Assembly (NCBI GenBank): GCA_903899015.1
Contig: CAIUHP010000072.1
Coordinates: forward strand, 1 to 64,000
Length of the DNA stretch: 64,000 nucleotides
Direction of reading: 5' to 3'
From: an uncultured Armatimonadota bacterium
GTDB lineage: Bacteria > Armatimonadota > Fimbriimonadia > Fimbriimonadales > Fimbriimonadaceae
A program made the position numbers and the translations under genes. Each line of letters opens with the position of its first letter. Within the stretch, counting starts at the first letter, position 1. The notes beneath the pieces were generated by a model, which did not search any database, had not been told where the DNA came from, and saw only the letters and a program-made list of their open reading frames with translations. Positions 24,850 through 32,743 of this stretch are shown here, one piece after another.

Positions 24850-26301
24850 CTATCGCCATTGGAACGACGGTGAAGCCAAACAAAGGAATCCGGCCCCTTC
24901 ATATCCCTTTGTGCCGTGACTCATTTCTTGCGTGAGCTTTTGAAGAAGCACACGGTCCTGGCTGCCTGCTCGTCGAGCGTGGGTGAGTTCGAAGAGTTTC
25001 TCAGGATTATTTTCTCGCACTAACTCGGGCCAATTCACTTCGGTCCCTCGGATAGTGTTTGAGGCAAGTTGATAGGCAAAATTCCAGCGCGGGAGCATCG
25101 TGCCGGTCCACGCACCGGTGTTCGAAGGATATCCGTCGGGCATTGGCCATTGGTAAAGTGGCTCACCCAGTGCGGCGAGGTGGGTTTGAATCGCTTCTCC
25201 GCCGTCCGTATCGGCTTCCAAGGCACGAATTGAGGACACGATGTAGTCAAACGGTCGCTTGAGGATAGGTGGAGAATTCATCAAGTCGTCTGAGACCAAA
25301 ATCGGTCGAATCATTGAAGGAATATCTCCCTTCGAATTCAAGTAGGTCTGAGCCGTTCGATCGACCCACTTCTCTCCATCCGCTCCTAAAAAGTAGGTGC
25401 AGAGCTTGGTTGCTAGGTGGTGAGCGGTAGCAGGGTGGTTCGCAAGAATCTCCAGTACGTGCTCGGCATCCTGCTTGCCTCCCCCGGCAGGAATGGTATG
25501 GCCCAAGACGTGTTTGACTCCATTATCGTGCTTTTCTTCCTCGAAGATATAAGCCCATCGATGGTGTAGGAATCGTCGCTCAATCGTCCAACCGGTGAAG
25601 CACCGGGCAACTTCCTGAACATCTTTTTGGGAGTATCCGCCCTTCACACCCATCGTGTGGAGTTCCATGATTTCTCGTGCGTAATTCTCATTTGCCCGAC
25701 CGGAGACATTGCTTTGGTTGTCGAGATAGATAAGCATTGCCGGGCTGTGGGCCGAGGCCTTGAGCATTTCTGGGAAAGAGCCAAGTGCGTGCTTACGAAT
25801 GACATTCGTTTCGTCGGTGGCCTTCCGGAAAGCGGCAAGTCCTTTCCGACCGTAAATGTTGAAATGATTCGTCCAAAAATCAACCATCCTTTCGTGAAGT
25901 TGATTTTTTCCATAGGCAGCACGGAGGATTGCTGCCATCTGAAGTTGGCGAAGGACTTCTCGTTCGGGGAGATCTTGGGTGTCGTACGGGTCCATCTGAA
26001 AAACATCCAGCCGATTCAGCAGAAACTGAAGGCGCATGTCTTCCTTTTCGTCCGCGCGAATGAGTGAGTCGACGTAAGTAATCCGTCCCATGCTTTGAAC
26101 AGCCGCAATCTCGCCTGGGCGAGGTCCAAAAGTCAATCGTTGTACGAGACGAGCTGTCTCATCGGTTTTTCCTGCGGGCAAGGCCGAATCGTATTGATGC
26201 TCCACGAAGTGGTTGGCCAGTTTGGCGCAACCACCCAATGCGCTTGCTGCGCTACCCATGAGCCCGATTCGAAGGCAGTCACGCCGGGAAACACCGCTCA
26301 T
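24850..26301 (-). CDS. DUF1800 family protein
   Basis: 483-residue DUF1800 protein. Recognised from RLVQRLTFGPRPGEIAAV, MVDFWTNHFNIYGRKG, YLDNQSNVSGRANENYAREI with the following MELHTMGVKGGYSQKDVQEV, and the late PMPDGYPSNTGAWTG segment. The N-terminus (SRRDCLRIGLMGSAASALGGCA) combines a twin-arginine motif with a lipobox-like GGC, so a Tat-exported lipoprotein is possible. Function of the family is unknown. It overlaps the upstream membrane protein gene by 4 bp (ATGA) and precedes the DUF1501 gene. Confidence 0.87.
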   Translation of the reverse strand: MSGVSRRDCLRIGLMGSAASALGGCAKLANHFVEHQYDSALPAGKTDETARLVQRLTFGPRPGEIAAVQSMGRITYVDSLIRADEKEDMRLQFLLNRLDVFQMDPYDTQDLPEREVLRQLQMAAILRAAYGKNQLHERMVDFWTNHFNIYGRKGLAAFRKATDETNVIRKHALGSFPEMLKASAHSPAMLIYLDNQSNVSGRANENYAREIMELHTMGVKGGYSQKDVQEVARCFTGWTIERRFLHHRWAYIFEEEKHDNGVKHVLGHTIPAGGGKQDAEHVLEILANHPATAHHLATKLCTYFLGADGEKWVDRTAQTYLNSKGDIPSMIRPILVSDDLMNSPPILKRPFDYIVSSIRALEADTDGGEAIQTHLAALGEPLYQWPMPDGYPSNTGAWTGTMLPRWNFAYQLASNTIRGTEVNWPELVRENNPEKLFELTHARRAGSQDRVLLQKLTQEMSHGTKGYEGAGFLCLASPSFQWR

Positions 26302-26816
26302 GCCGTTTCAAGTTGGGAAATGGAAGGAGTGCGCGAAGCGCGTTGCACGGCTGCTTTGGAACCTGCACCGACGGCTGCGAGAAAGAGGACGGGACCAAAA
26401 GCAAACCAGCCGACGAATGGGACGATGCAACCAGTGATCATAAACGCTGCCCCTCGACAAAATGCTGCGTAGTGGTTCATTTCGGGCGCCATGCTCTGCA
26501 TCCGGTCTCCTGCCATTCGCGCTGCTCCGGCTAGGCCCAACGCCGCTACTGAAAGGATCACGAGCAAAACAATCCAGCCAACCAGCTTTACCACCGGGTT
26601 CGGAACTGCAAGTAGAACGGCACCAAGAACCCCCAAGGTGGCAACGATGATCGCTCCACGACCGACGCACTTGCCGGGGTTTGCACTCAGGATTGCCTTT
26701 GCGATTTCACTTCGATCGGGAAACAACAGACCATAAGTTACGGTCAGAGCCCAGGCCGATAAACAGGTCCCAATAAGCAGAGAAACAAAGGCCAAAACGT
26801 CGCCTTGAATGAACAT
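26298..26816 (-). CDS. small multi-pass membrane protein
   Basis: 172-residue predicted inner-membrane protein with about four hydrophobic segments (VLAFVSLLIGTCLSAWALTV, GAIIVATLGVLGAVLLAVP, LVGWIVLLVILSVAALGLAG and one near AAFMITGCIVPFVGWFAFGP). The frame is open from 26843, but GGAGGAAGTG directly precedes the ATG at 26816, so I start there. I recognise no family. It is the first gene of the transcript leading into DUF1800 and DUF1501, with a 4-bp overlap, so it may anchor or assist that pair. Confidence 0.72.
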   Translation of the reverse strand: MFIQGDVLAFVSLLIGTCLSAWALTVTYGLLFPDRSEIAKAILSANPGKCVGRGAIIVATLGVLGAVLLAVPNPVVKLVGWIVLLVILSVAALGLAGAARMAGDRMQSMAPEMNHYAAFCRGAAFMITGCIVPFVGWFAFGPVLFLAAVGAGSKAAVQRASRTPSISQLETA

Positions 26817-27063
26817 CACTTCCTCCAAACGCACTTGCGTCATTACCAGTTCGTTCCTATACGTGGGAGGGTTGCAGTCCCTGACTCAATCCGGGGACTA
26901 GGCCCTAAACCTGGTATGTCCGCATCTCAAAGTTTCCCGAGACGGGCACTTAAACGCTTAATGTTGGGAAAGAAGCGAAGAAACCATCCTCAACGAGGCG
27001 AAATCAGGCACTTTTGGCGTTTCTAAGAGAACGATTCACATTAAACTATTCTTTCGCGCGAGG

Positions 27064-29220
27064 GTGACACGTTCTCGCTTCGAAACGGAAAGTCGCATGA
27101 GCAGCGTAGCCCCGCGAATGAAAGGAAAGAATCGAATTCCAATACATCTGATGAAACTTGGTGTTTGGGTTGGTTCGATCTTCCTATGGTCGGCTGCGTT
27201 TGCCAGCGGGCCCCCGCCAAAAGACTTCCCTCATTTTAAAGTCCCAGGTCATGAGCCTGAGATGAACGCCTTGCGTAATCTCTTTTGGCGTCACTATTCC
27301 GAGGCGGGTCCGGGTGCAACGCTTTGGGACGAGTGGATTCCGAGCCCGACCTTGTGGCCTGCGATTTCTACGGAAGCTCGAATGGTTGAAATTCGAGAAC
27401 GATGGAAACAGGCGCTTTCAAATCGCATCCTCGATAGTGAAGGGTACGTCTCAACTCATCAACACGCTTCGATTGCCCACCCTCTAGGTTGGCCCTTCCC
27501 GTTCTGGTCGCAAGGGACGGGTGGATACGGCTGGCATTTTTCCTTTAAAGACACGGTCGGTCCACCATGGCGACCAGAAACGCTGAGCGATATCGTTGGT
27601 TGGGAACTGACCGGAGCAACTGCCGTCAGCATGAGCGCAGACGGTTGGAACGTTCAGCTTGATTCAGTGGGAGCAGTCGTTTCGACTCCGTTCAAACCTA
27701 TTGACACTTTCCAAGCTCCGTTTATCCAATTGCGTTGGCGAGCAACTGGCCTGACCAACGCCCATCCCTACATTGAGTGGGCTACCGAAGCGGAGTCCGG
27801 TTTTTCAAAGTCTCGAAGGATGTATTTCGATCCCGCTGGGGCCGATGCGACGACGCATACCGTTATCCCGATGTACCTGCACAAGGAGTGGACGGGTACG
27901 GCTACTCGTTTGCGCCTTGGGTTCGACAACAAGACAGGCGCATCGGTAACGATTCAGGCCCTTTTCACTCAATACGACACGCGGCAGAACGTCAACAACG
28001 CGAGCTTTATTGACGGTTGCGCATCGTATATTCGCTGGACCGGCGACATCGAGTTCCTTAAGTTCAATATTGAACGCATTCGAATCGCGCTCCAGTACAT
28101 GATGAACGAGCAGCAAGGGCTCGAAAAGAAGGTCATTAAGACCAATTGGGTTGGTCATAACGGGAAGAGCGGAATCCAATTTGAAGATGGCAAGAAGGTC
28201 ATCGTATCAGGACAAGGGATTGGCGATAACTACTGGGACATCCTCCCATTTGGAAATCTCGATGCCTATGCGACGTTGCGATACTACGGATCGCTTAAGA
28301 ATGTAGCCGACCTTGAGCGAGAGATCCGCGAACACAAGGAGTGGGGCATTGAAGCCCCGCCTCGATCACTTTCTGTTGAGAAACTGGAAGCTCATGCTGC
28401 CGAGGTTAAACGAGAAGGCAATCGACTGTTTTGGGACCCCAAAACGGAGCGTTTTATCGCTTGCATCGATACCGCAAACAAACCGCACGATTACGGTTAC
28501 ACGTTCCTCAACCTGGAGTCCATTTACTACGATTTCGCCGATGATCGGCACGCTGAAAAGATCATGCAATGGATTCGCGGAGAGCGAATTGTAGGCAGTG
28601 ATACTTCAACCGGAACTGACATTTACCGTTGGCGTTTTGCCCCACGTGCGACCACGCGTAGAAACATTGATTGGTACATCTGGGCTTGGAGTGGGCCGGA
28701 ATCCCTCGCCTGGGGAGATCAAGTTCAGGACGGTGGGGCGGTGCTCGGCTGGTCGTACCATGACATCATGTCGCGGCTCAAGATAGAAGGCCCTGAAGAC
28801 GCTTGGAATCGTCTACGGGAGATTGCCTTCTGGTACGCCGAAGTCGAAGCTGCGGGCGGGTATCGCCAATACTACAACGGTAGCCACGAAGGACACCTTC
28901 AAGGAGGAGGCACCCCTGGCGGGCTCGGTTTGGATAGCGAATTCACCGAAAGCATCCTCGTTCCTCAAACCCTTCTCGACGGCTTCCTGGGGTTCGAGCC
29001 AAAGGGCGGTGGCTTTGAGGTCAGCCCAAGGCTTCCGAAAGATTGGCCAGAATTCACGATCGACCAGATTCATTGGCACGGTCTCGTACTCAGTATCCGG
29101 GCCACTCACAAAGAGATCGAAATCAATCGATCCGGCCCGCTAGATCCGGTTGAAGTAACCATCAATGGCCGTAAACCGATCACTTGGTCGGGTGACAAAC
29201 CGCTCAAAGCGAAGCTTTAA
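27064..29220 (+). CDS. exported (alpha/alpha)6-barrel glycoside hydrolase-like protein
   Basis: 718-residue exported protein. A hydrophobic signal segment (LGVWVGSIFLWSAAFASG) sits at residues 32-49; the GTG at 27064 follows a TATTCT hexamer by 11 nt, while ATGs at 27097, 27118 and 27151 are alternatives. Residues ~165-300 read as a beta-sandwich (WELTGATAVSMSADGWNVQL), and ~310-630 as a six-hairpin glycosidase (CASYIRWTGDIEFLKFN, GDNYWDILPFGNLDAYATLR, YTFLNLESIYYDF). The final region is a beta-sandwich. The fold is shared by GH37/63/78/95-like enzymes; I cannot name the family. GH9 lies just downstream. Confidence 0.7.
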   Translation: MTRSRFETESRMSSVAPRMKGKNRIPIHLMKLGVWVGSIFLWSAAFASGPPPKDFPHFKVPGHEPEMNALRNLFWRHYSEAGPGATLWDEWIPSPTLWPAISTEARMVEIRERWKQALSNRILDSEGYVSTHQHASIAHPLGWPFPFWSQGTGGYGWHFSFKDTVGPPWRPETLSDIVGWELTGATAVSMSADGWNVQLDSVGAVVSTPFKPIDTFQAPFIQLRWRATGLTNAHPYIEWATEAESGFSKSRRMYFDPAGADATTHTVIPMYLHKEWTGTATRLRLGFDNKTGASVTIQALFTQYDTRQNVNNASFIDGCASYIRWTGDIEFLKFNIERIRIALQYMMNEQQGLEKKVIKTNWVGHNGKSGIQFEDGKKVIVSGQGIGDNYWDILPFGNLDAYATLRYYGSLKNVADLEREIREHKEWGIEAPPRSLSVEKLEAHAAEVKREGNRLFWDPKTERFIACIDTANKPHDYGYTFLNLESIYYDFADDRHAEKIMQWIRGERIVGSDTSTGTDIYRWRFAPRATTRRNIDWYIWAWSGPESLAWGDQVQDGGAVLGWSYHDIMSRLKIEGPEDAWNRLREIAFWYAEVEAAGGYRQYYNGSHEGHLQGGGTPGGLGLDSEFTESILVPQTLLDGFLGFEPKGGGFEVSPRLPKDWPEFTIDQIHWHGLVLSIRATHKEIEINRSGPLDPVEVTINGRKPITWSGDKPLKAKL

Positions 29221-29278
29221 GTTTGGGAGTTAAGTATCAGGTTTTGTAACCTCTTTCCCCTCTAATCAGCCTATGCGG

Positions 29279-29284
29279 TAGTCT
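29279..29284 (+). promoter_or_regulatory. -10-like TAGTCT for the GH9 gene
   Basis: TAGTCT ends 6 nt before the ATG at 29291 and no ribosome binding site lies between them. A leaderless message is suggested. Confidence 0.35.
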
Positions 29285-29290
29285 CGCAAC

Positions 29291-31144
29291 ATGTTGCTCA
29301 CCTTGACATTGTCGTTTGGGATTGCTGCTCAGGATTATCCGGCGTACTCAGTGCGACCGCTATCTGGAGTGACCATCGCGGGTCTTCCGGCCGTAACCAG
29401 CCACCTCTGTGTTGACCAATTTGGTTACCTCCTGGCGAGCAAGAAGGTCGCGGTGATCTCTGACCCGGTGAAGGGATTTAATGCGGATGATCACTACACG
29501 CCGGGCAAGACCCTTGAGGTCCGACAGAGGAGCGGCAAGACCGTCCTTTCGGGGCATCCGTTGGCGTGGAAAGACGGTGCAACGCATGAAGATTCGGGTG
29601 ACCGAGGATGGTGGTTCGATTTTTCTTCGCTGACCAAACCGGGTCATTATTATATTTACGATCCATCCACGAAGCTCCGGTCACCTCTATTTCGAATTGG
29701 AGAAAAGGTCTTCAAGCCCGTTTTGACCGCGGCAACTCGAATGTTTTACTACCAGCGGCTTGGTGTCGCGCTCAAGAATCCTTACTCCAAAGGTTCGTGG
29801 GTCGATGGACCAGCCTATCTTCAAGACGGTCACGCTCGATCCGTTTTAGCTAAAGGTGACGCCAGTCAGGAACGCAACATGGTTGGTGGTTGGATGGATG
29901 CAGGAGATACCGACAAGTACCCGCCCTTCAACGGTGACGTCATTCACCCATTGCTGTACGCCTACACCGCAAATCCCAAAGTCTTTACCGACGATTTCGG
30001 AATTCCAGAGTCAGGGAATGGACTTCCCGATTTACTCGACGAAGTGAAGTTCCAAATCGATTGGCTGATCCGAATGCAGTTTCCCGATGGCTCTGTGCCA
30101 GTCAAGATGGGCAATATTGATTACAACGGAAAGCAGCCTCTCAGTAAGGATATGCGCACCCGATATTACGGGCCAAAGGACTCTGGGGCAACGATCTATA
30201 CCTGTGCGAATTTCGCTCATGCCGCCCGAGTTTATGGCAAATTCCCGGCCTGGCATAAATATGCGGCCGACCTCCGAGCAAAGGCACTACTTGCTTGGAA
30301 TTGGTATCAGACTCATCCCCGTACCTACCGATCGGATACCGGTGAGATCAAATCAGGCATTGCGAATCGGTCTGCAGACGAGCAGGACCGAATGGAGGCT
30401 TATGCCGCAATTCACCTGTTTGCTTTGACGGGAGACACGAAGTATCAGGCGATCATTCGAAAGAAGGTTTCGAAAGCCCGACAACTCTCTGAATACAACT
30501 GGAGCCCCTACGAAACCGGGGCAGCGGAAGCACTCGTTGACTATTTAACCGTTCCCGGTGCGGATCGAGACGTGGTCAAGCAAATTCGCGAGAAGTTGGC
30601 GTCCTCAGCTTTGAGCGATCATTTCGCACCGAAGCCAGAGGCTGATCTTTATCGCGCTTGGATGGAGCCCACGAATTATCACTGGGGAAGCAATACCATC
30701 CGTGCTAGCTGGGGAGTGGTCTCACTGTTCGCTGCTAAGAACGGCACGACGAAAAAACAGATCCAGCAAAATTGCCTCGATCGTGCCGCCGACATGCTCC
30801 ACTCCTTCCACGGTGTCAATCCGCTTGGAGTGGTTTACCTGTCCAATATGGGAAGCTATGGGGCCGAACATTCCCTCAAATATATCTACCATGAGCGTTA
30901 CGGCTTCGGGACTGCCTTCTCAGAGAATCCTCCTCCCGGATATGTTGTTGGTGGACCCAATCAGAGCTTTGGCGGTAAGTCACCGGCCGGCAAACCCTCC
31001 CTCGATTGGGTCCGAAGTCAACCAAGGGGCAAGGCCTACGCTGATTTCAACTTGGGTTGGCCCGAAAGCAGTTGGGAACTCAGTGAACCAGCGATTTATT
31101 ATCAGGCGATCTACGTGAGGTTGCTCGCCGAGTTTGCTAAGTAG
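29291..31144 (+). CDS. GH9 family endoglucanase-like glycoside hydrolase
   Basis: 617-residue secreted enzyme. After a signal peptide (MLLTLTLSFGIAAQ) comes an N-terminal Ig-like cellulase domain (~35-140, LCVDQFGYLLASKKVAVISD) and a GH9 (alpha/alpha)6 catalytic domain (~145-615). GGWMDAGDTDKYPPF (~200) holds the paired catalytic-base aspartates, GVNPLGVVYLSNMGSYG matches the conserved substrate-cleft region, and SEPAIYYQAIY (~598) holds the proton-donor Glu. GH9 enzymes cleave beta-1,4-glucans or related polymers. Domain order matches the N-terminal-Ig type of GH9. High confidence in family, moderate in substrate. Confidence 0.88.
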   Translation: MLLTLTLSFGIAAQDYPAYSVRPLSGVTIAGLPAVTSHLCVDQFGYLLASKKVAVISDPVKGFNADDHYTPGKTLEVRQRSGKTVLSGHPLAWKDGATHEDSGDRGWWFDFSSLTKPGHYYIYDPSTKLRSPLFRIGEKVFKPVLTAATRMFYYQRLGVALKNPYSKGSWVDGPAYLQDGHARSVLAKGDASQERNMVGGWMDAGDTDKYPPFNGDVIHPLLYAYTANPKVFTDDFGIPESGNGLPDLLDEVKFQIDWLIRMQFPDGSVPVKMGNIDYNGKQPLSKDMRTRYYGPKDSGATIYTCANFAHAARVYGKFPAWHKYAADLRAKALLAWNWYQTHPRTYRSDTGEIKSGIANRSADEQDRMEAYAAIHLFALTGDTKYQAIIRKKVSKARQLSEYNWSPYETGAAEALVDYLTVPGADRDVVKQIREKLASSALSDHFAPKPEADLYRAWMEPTNYHWGSNTIRASWGVVSLFAAKNGTTKKQIQQNCLDRAADMLHSFHGVNPLGVVYLSNMGSYGAEHSLKYIYHERYGFGTAFSENPPPGYVVGGPNQSFGGKSPAGKPSLDWVRSQPRGKAYADFNLGWPESSWELSEPAIYYQAIYVRLLAEFAK

Positions 31145-31156
31145 GGATTGAAGCGT

Positions 31157-31347
31157 TTACTTCGAGACCGTTAGACTCGCGGCCTTCGTGACTCCCCCGA
31201 AATTAGCCGAGACAGTCAAGCCAGATTTAGAACTGACCTTGACTGTCTTAGCCCTAATCGCAATGGTCCTCCTGGAGACATGGCATAAGGATTCTTATCG
31301 GAGGACCAAGCGTAAACGGTGTTGTCGTCGCCAAAAGAAGATCCAGA
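31157..31347 (-). pseudogene. remnant of an Ig-like/beta-propeller exported protein
   Basis: This 285-bp gap is not empty. On the minus strand, downstream of a TAG at 31350-31348, one frame reads SFGDDNTVYAWSSDKNPYAM and then becomes nonsense. A second frame, shifted by one base, reads VKVSSKSGLTVSANFGGVTK and AASLTVSK before a TAA at 31159-31157. The ending is typical of the last strand of bacterial Ig-like or cell-surface repeat domains, and the first part of a blade-like repeat. I infer the 3' end of a decayed exported protein gene with one frameshift and no start. No intact copy is in the window. Confidence 0.45.
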
Positions 31348-31429
31348 CTACAACACATTTAGTCGAGAGTCAGTGGTGTATTTGTTCGCAAAGGAAACTA
31401 AATGTGTCGAAAGTTCCGGACAACCTTCT

Positions 31430-32653
31430 TCACACGACTTGAACCATCTTTTCTCCAAACGGCTTGATTCCCGCGTGCGTGTTAACGGAGGTCAAGCAAG
31501 CGGCGATCACTCCCACGATTAATAGAGCTAAGAGGGTGGTCTTTCGACTCGCTGGAATGAACCCGCATATCAAGCTGACAACAAAACTGCTCAGGCCAAT
31601 CATGAGAACGCTCAGATTTCGGGCCCAGGTGTCGAATGCATCACGATCGCCAATCGTGATGCGCTGCTCTTGGAACGGAGAATTCTCGATAACGATGTCG
31701 TTTTGCATCTGTTCAGGGCCCAAATCACCCCTTAGTCGAGTGATATTACATCCCTTCCATGCCAGGCATTCGAGCGGTTCGTAGATTAACGTATCTTTAC
31801 TAAATTTAACAACGCGGCTCTCAGGGAAGCGAGATGAATTCCAAATTTGTAATGGCTTTGCGGTGGCTGTTCCGTCTGATAAAACGACGAGGTCGAGGGT
31901 CGTTCGATTCCCTTGGGCAGCCGTCAGCCTAAGCGGATATATCGCTTGCTTTGACGGAAACGTTATCGCCAACGGCTGCGCAACTCCGTGTCCGGACGCT
32001 TTGAGCAATTTGGCAACCATAAAGCACCACCCTTCTTTAACATATTGAGCGACTACCGGCTCGGCCTCCGCAGGAAGTTGGCCACCATTTTTCCTCATCC
32101 ATGTTGAGAGAGCTTTCGCATCTTCTGATTTCACGATCTCAACACTGTAATTACCAACGGTCATCTGCTCGAGCCTCAGGACGGGAGTGCCACGCGAACT
32201 GACTTGGGCGTAAACAGGGAAGAAGACCGCTAGCAGAACTAGAAAGAGGAAGCCAGCTAAGGCAAGCCGACCTGCATTCTTCCGAGAAGGTTGCCAAGAA
32301 GCCCATAAGGCGGCAGTAAAGAATACGACTCCAATGGAAAGGTATAAAGTCGATGGCTGAAACCTATCGAGTCTGGGGCCGAATCTTCGAGAATTGTGGT
32401 CAAACCAACCGGTTGCGACATCGTAAATCTTGGTTGGGGGATTTGGTAACGGGACGATCCACGCGTAATCTCCAGGCTCACCATTCAAAACCGACTCAAT
32501 AATTAGGGTTTCCTGCCCATCTTTCTGGACAACTAAACCTCGATGGAAGGGAAGAGTTGGTTTGGTAATTCCACCAAGGCTTGCATACATACCGCCTGCA
32601 CACGCAAGAGCCCCCAAAGCCAATAGCATGAGCAAGGCGACCGCGCGCTTCAT
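31430..32653 (-). CDS. DUF2330 domain exported membrane protein
   Basis: 407-residue protein with a signal peptide (MKRAVALLMLLALGALACAG). Residues ~25-290 match DUF2330: HRGLVVQKDGQETLIIESVL, GDYAWIVPLPNPPTKIYDV, VEIVKSEDAKALSTWM and VAQYVKEGWCFMVAKL. A membrane segment interrupts it at ~92-145 (ALAGFLFLVLLAVFFPVYA) and others lie near the C-terminus (LALLIVGVIAACLTSV). Function of the family is unknown. An ATG lies 12 bp upstream at 32665, but a TATGAT hexamer overlaps it and sits 7 nt before 32653, so I use 32653. Confidence 0.78.
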   Translation of the reverse strand: MKRAVALLMLLALGALACAGGMYASLGGITKPTLPFHRGLVVQKDGQETLIIESVLNGEPGDYAWIVPLPNPPTKIYDVATGWFDHNSRRFGPRLDRFQPSTLYLSIGVVFFTAALWASWQPSRKNAGRLALAGFLFLVLLAVFFPVYAQVSSRGTPVLRLEQMTVGNYSVEIVKSEDAKALSTWMRKNGGQLPAEAEPVVAQYVKEGWCFMVAKLLKASGHGVAQPLAITFPSKQAIYPLRLTAAQGNRTTLDLVVLSDGTATAKPLQIWNSSRFPESRVVKFSKDTLIYEPLECLAWKGCNITRLRGDLGPEQMQNDIVIENSPFQEQRITIGDRDAFDTWARNLSVLMIGLSSFVVSLICGFIPASRKTTLLALLIVGVIAACLTSVNTHAGIKPFGEKMVQVV

Positions 32654-32660
32654 GACCTGT

Positions 32661-32666
32661 ATCATA
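32661..32666 (-). promoter_or_regulatory. -10-like TATGAT for the DUF2330 gene
   Basis: TATGAT ends 7 nt before the ATG at 32653 and contains part of the alternative upstream ATG, which argues against that start. Confidence 0.4.
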
Positions 32667-32689
32667 TCGCAGAGTTACTGCGAGTGCCA

Positions 32690-32723
32690 AGAAAATGGGC
32701 GCCCATCCAATCGACGGGCGCCC
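32690..32723 (-). terminator. rho-independent terminator after metG
   Basis: GGGCGCCC occurs twice (32697-32704 and 32716-32723) and, being self-complementary, forms a perfect 8-bp stem with an 11-nt loop. On the minus strand it is followed by ATTTTCTT. It lies 21 bp after the metG stop. Confidence 0.75.
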
Positions 32724-32743
32724 TTGACAACATTCCGAGAGGG

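Noticed and set aside
31188-31442. 84-codon plus-strand frame after GH9
   Set aside because: Arg/Lys/Cys-rich nonsense-like product; the minus strand of the same stretch gives a far better protein-like remnant.
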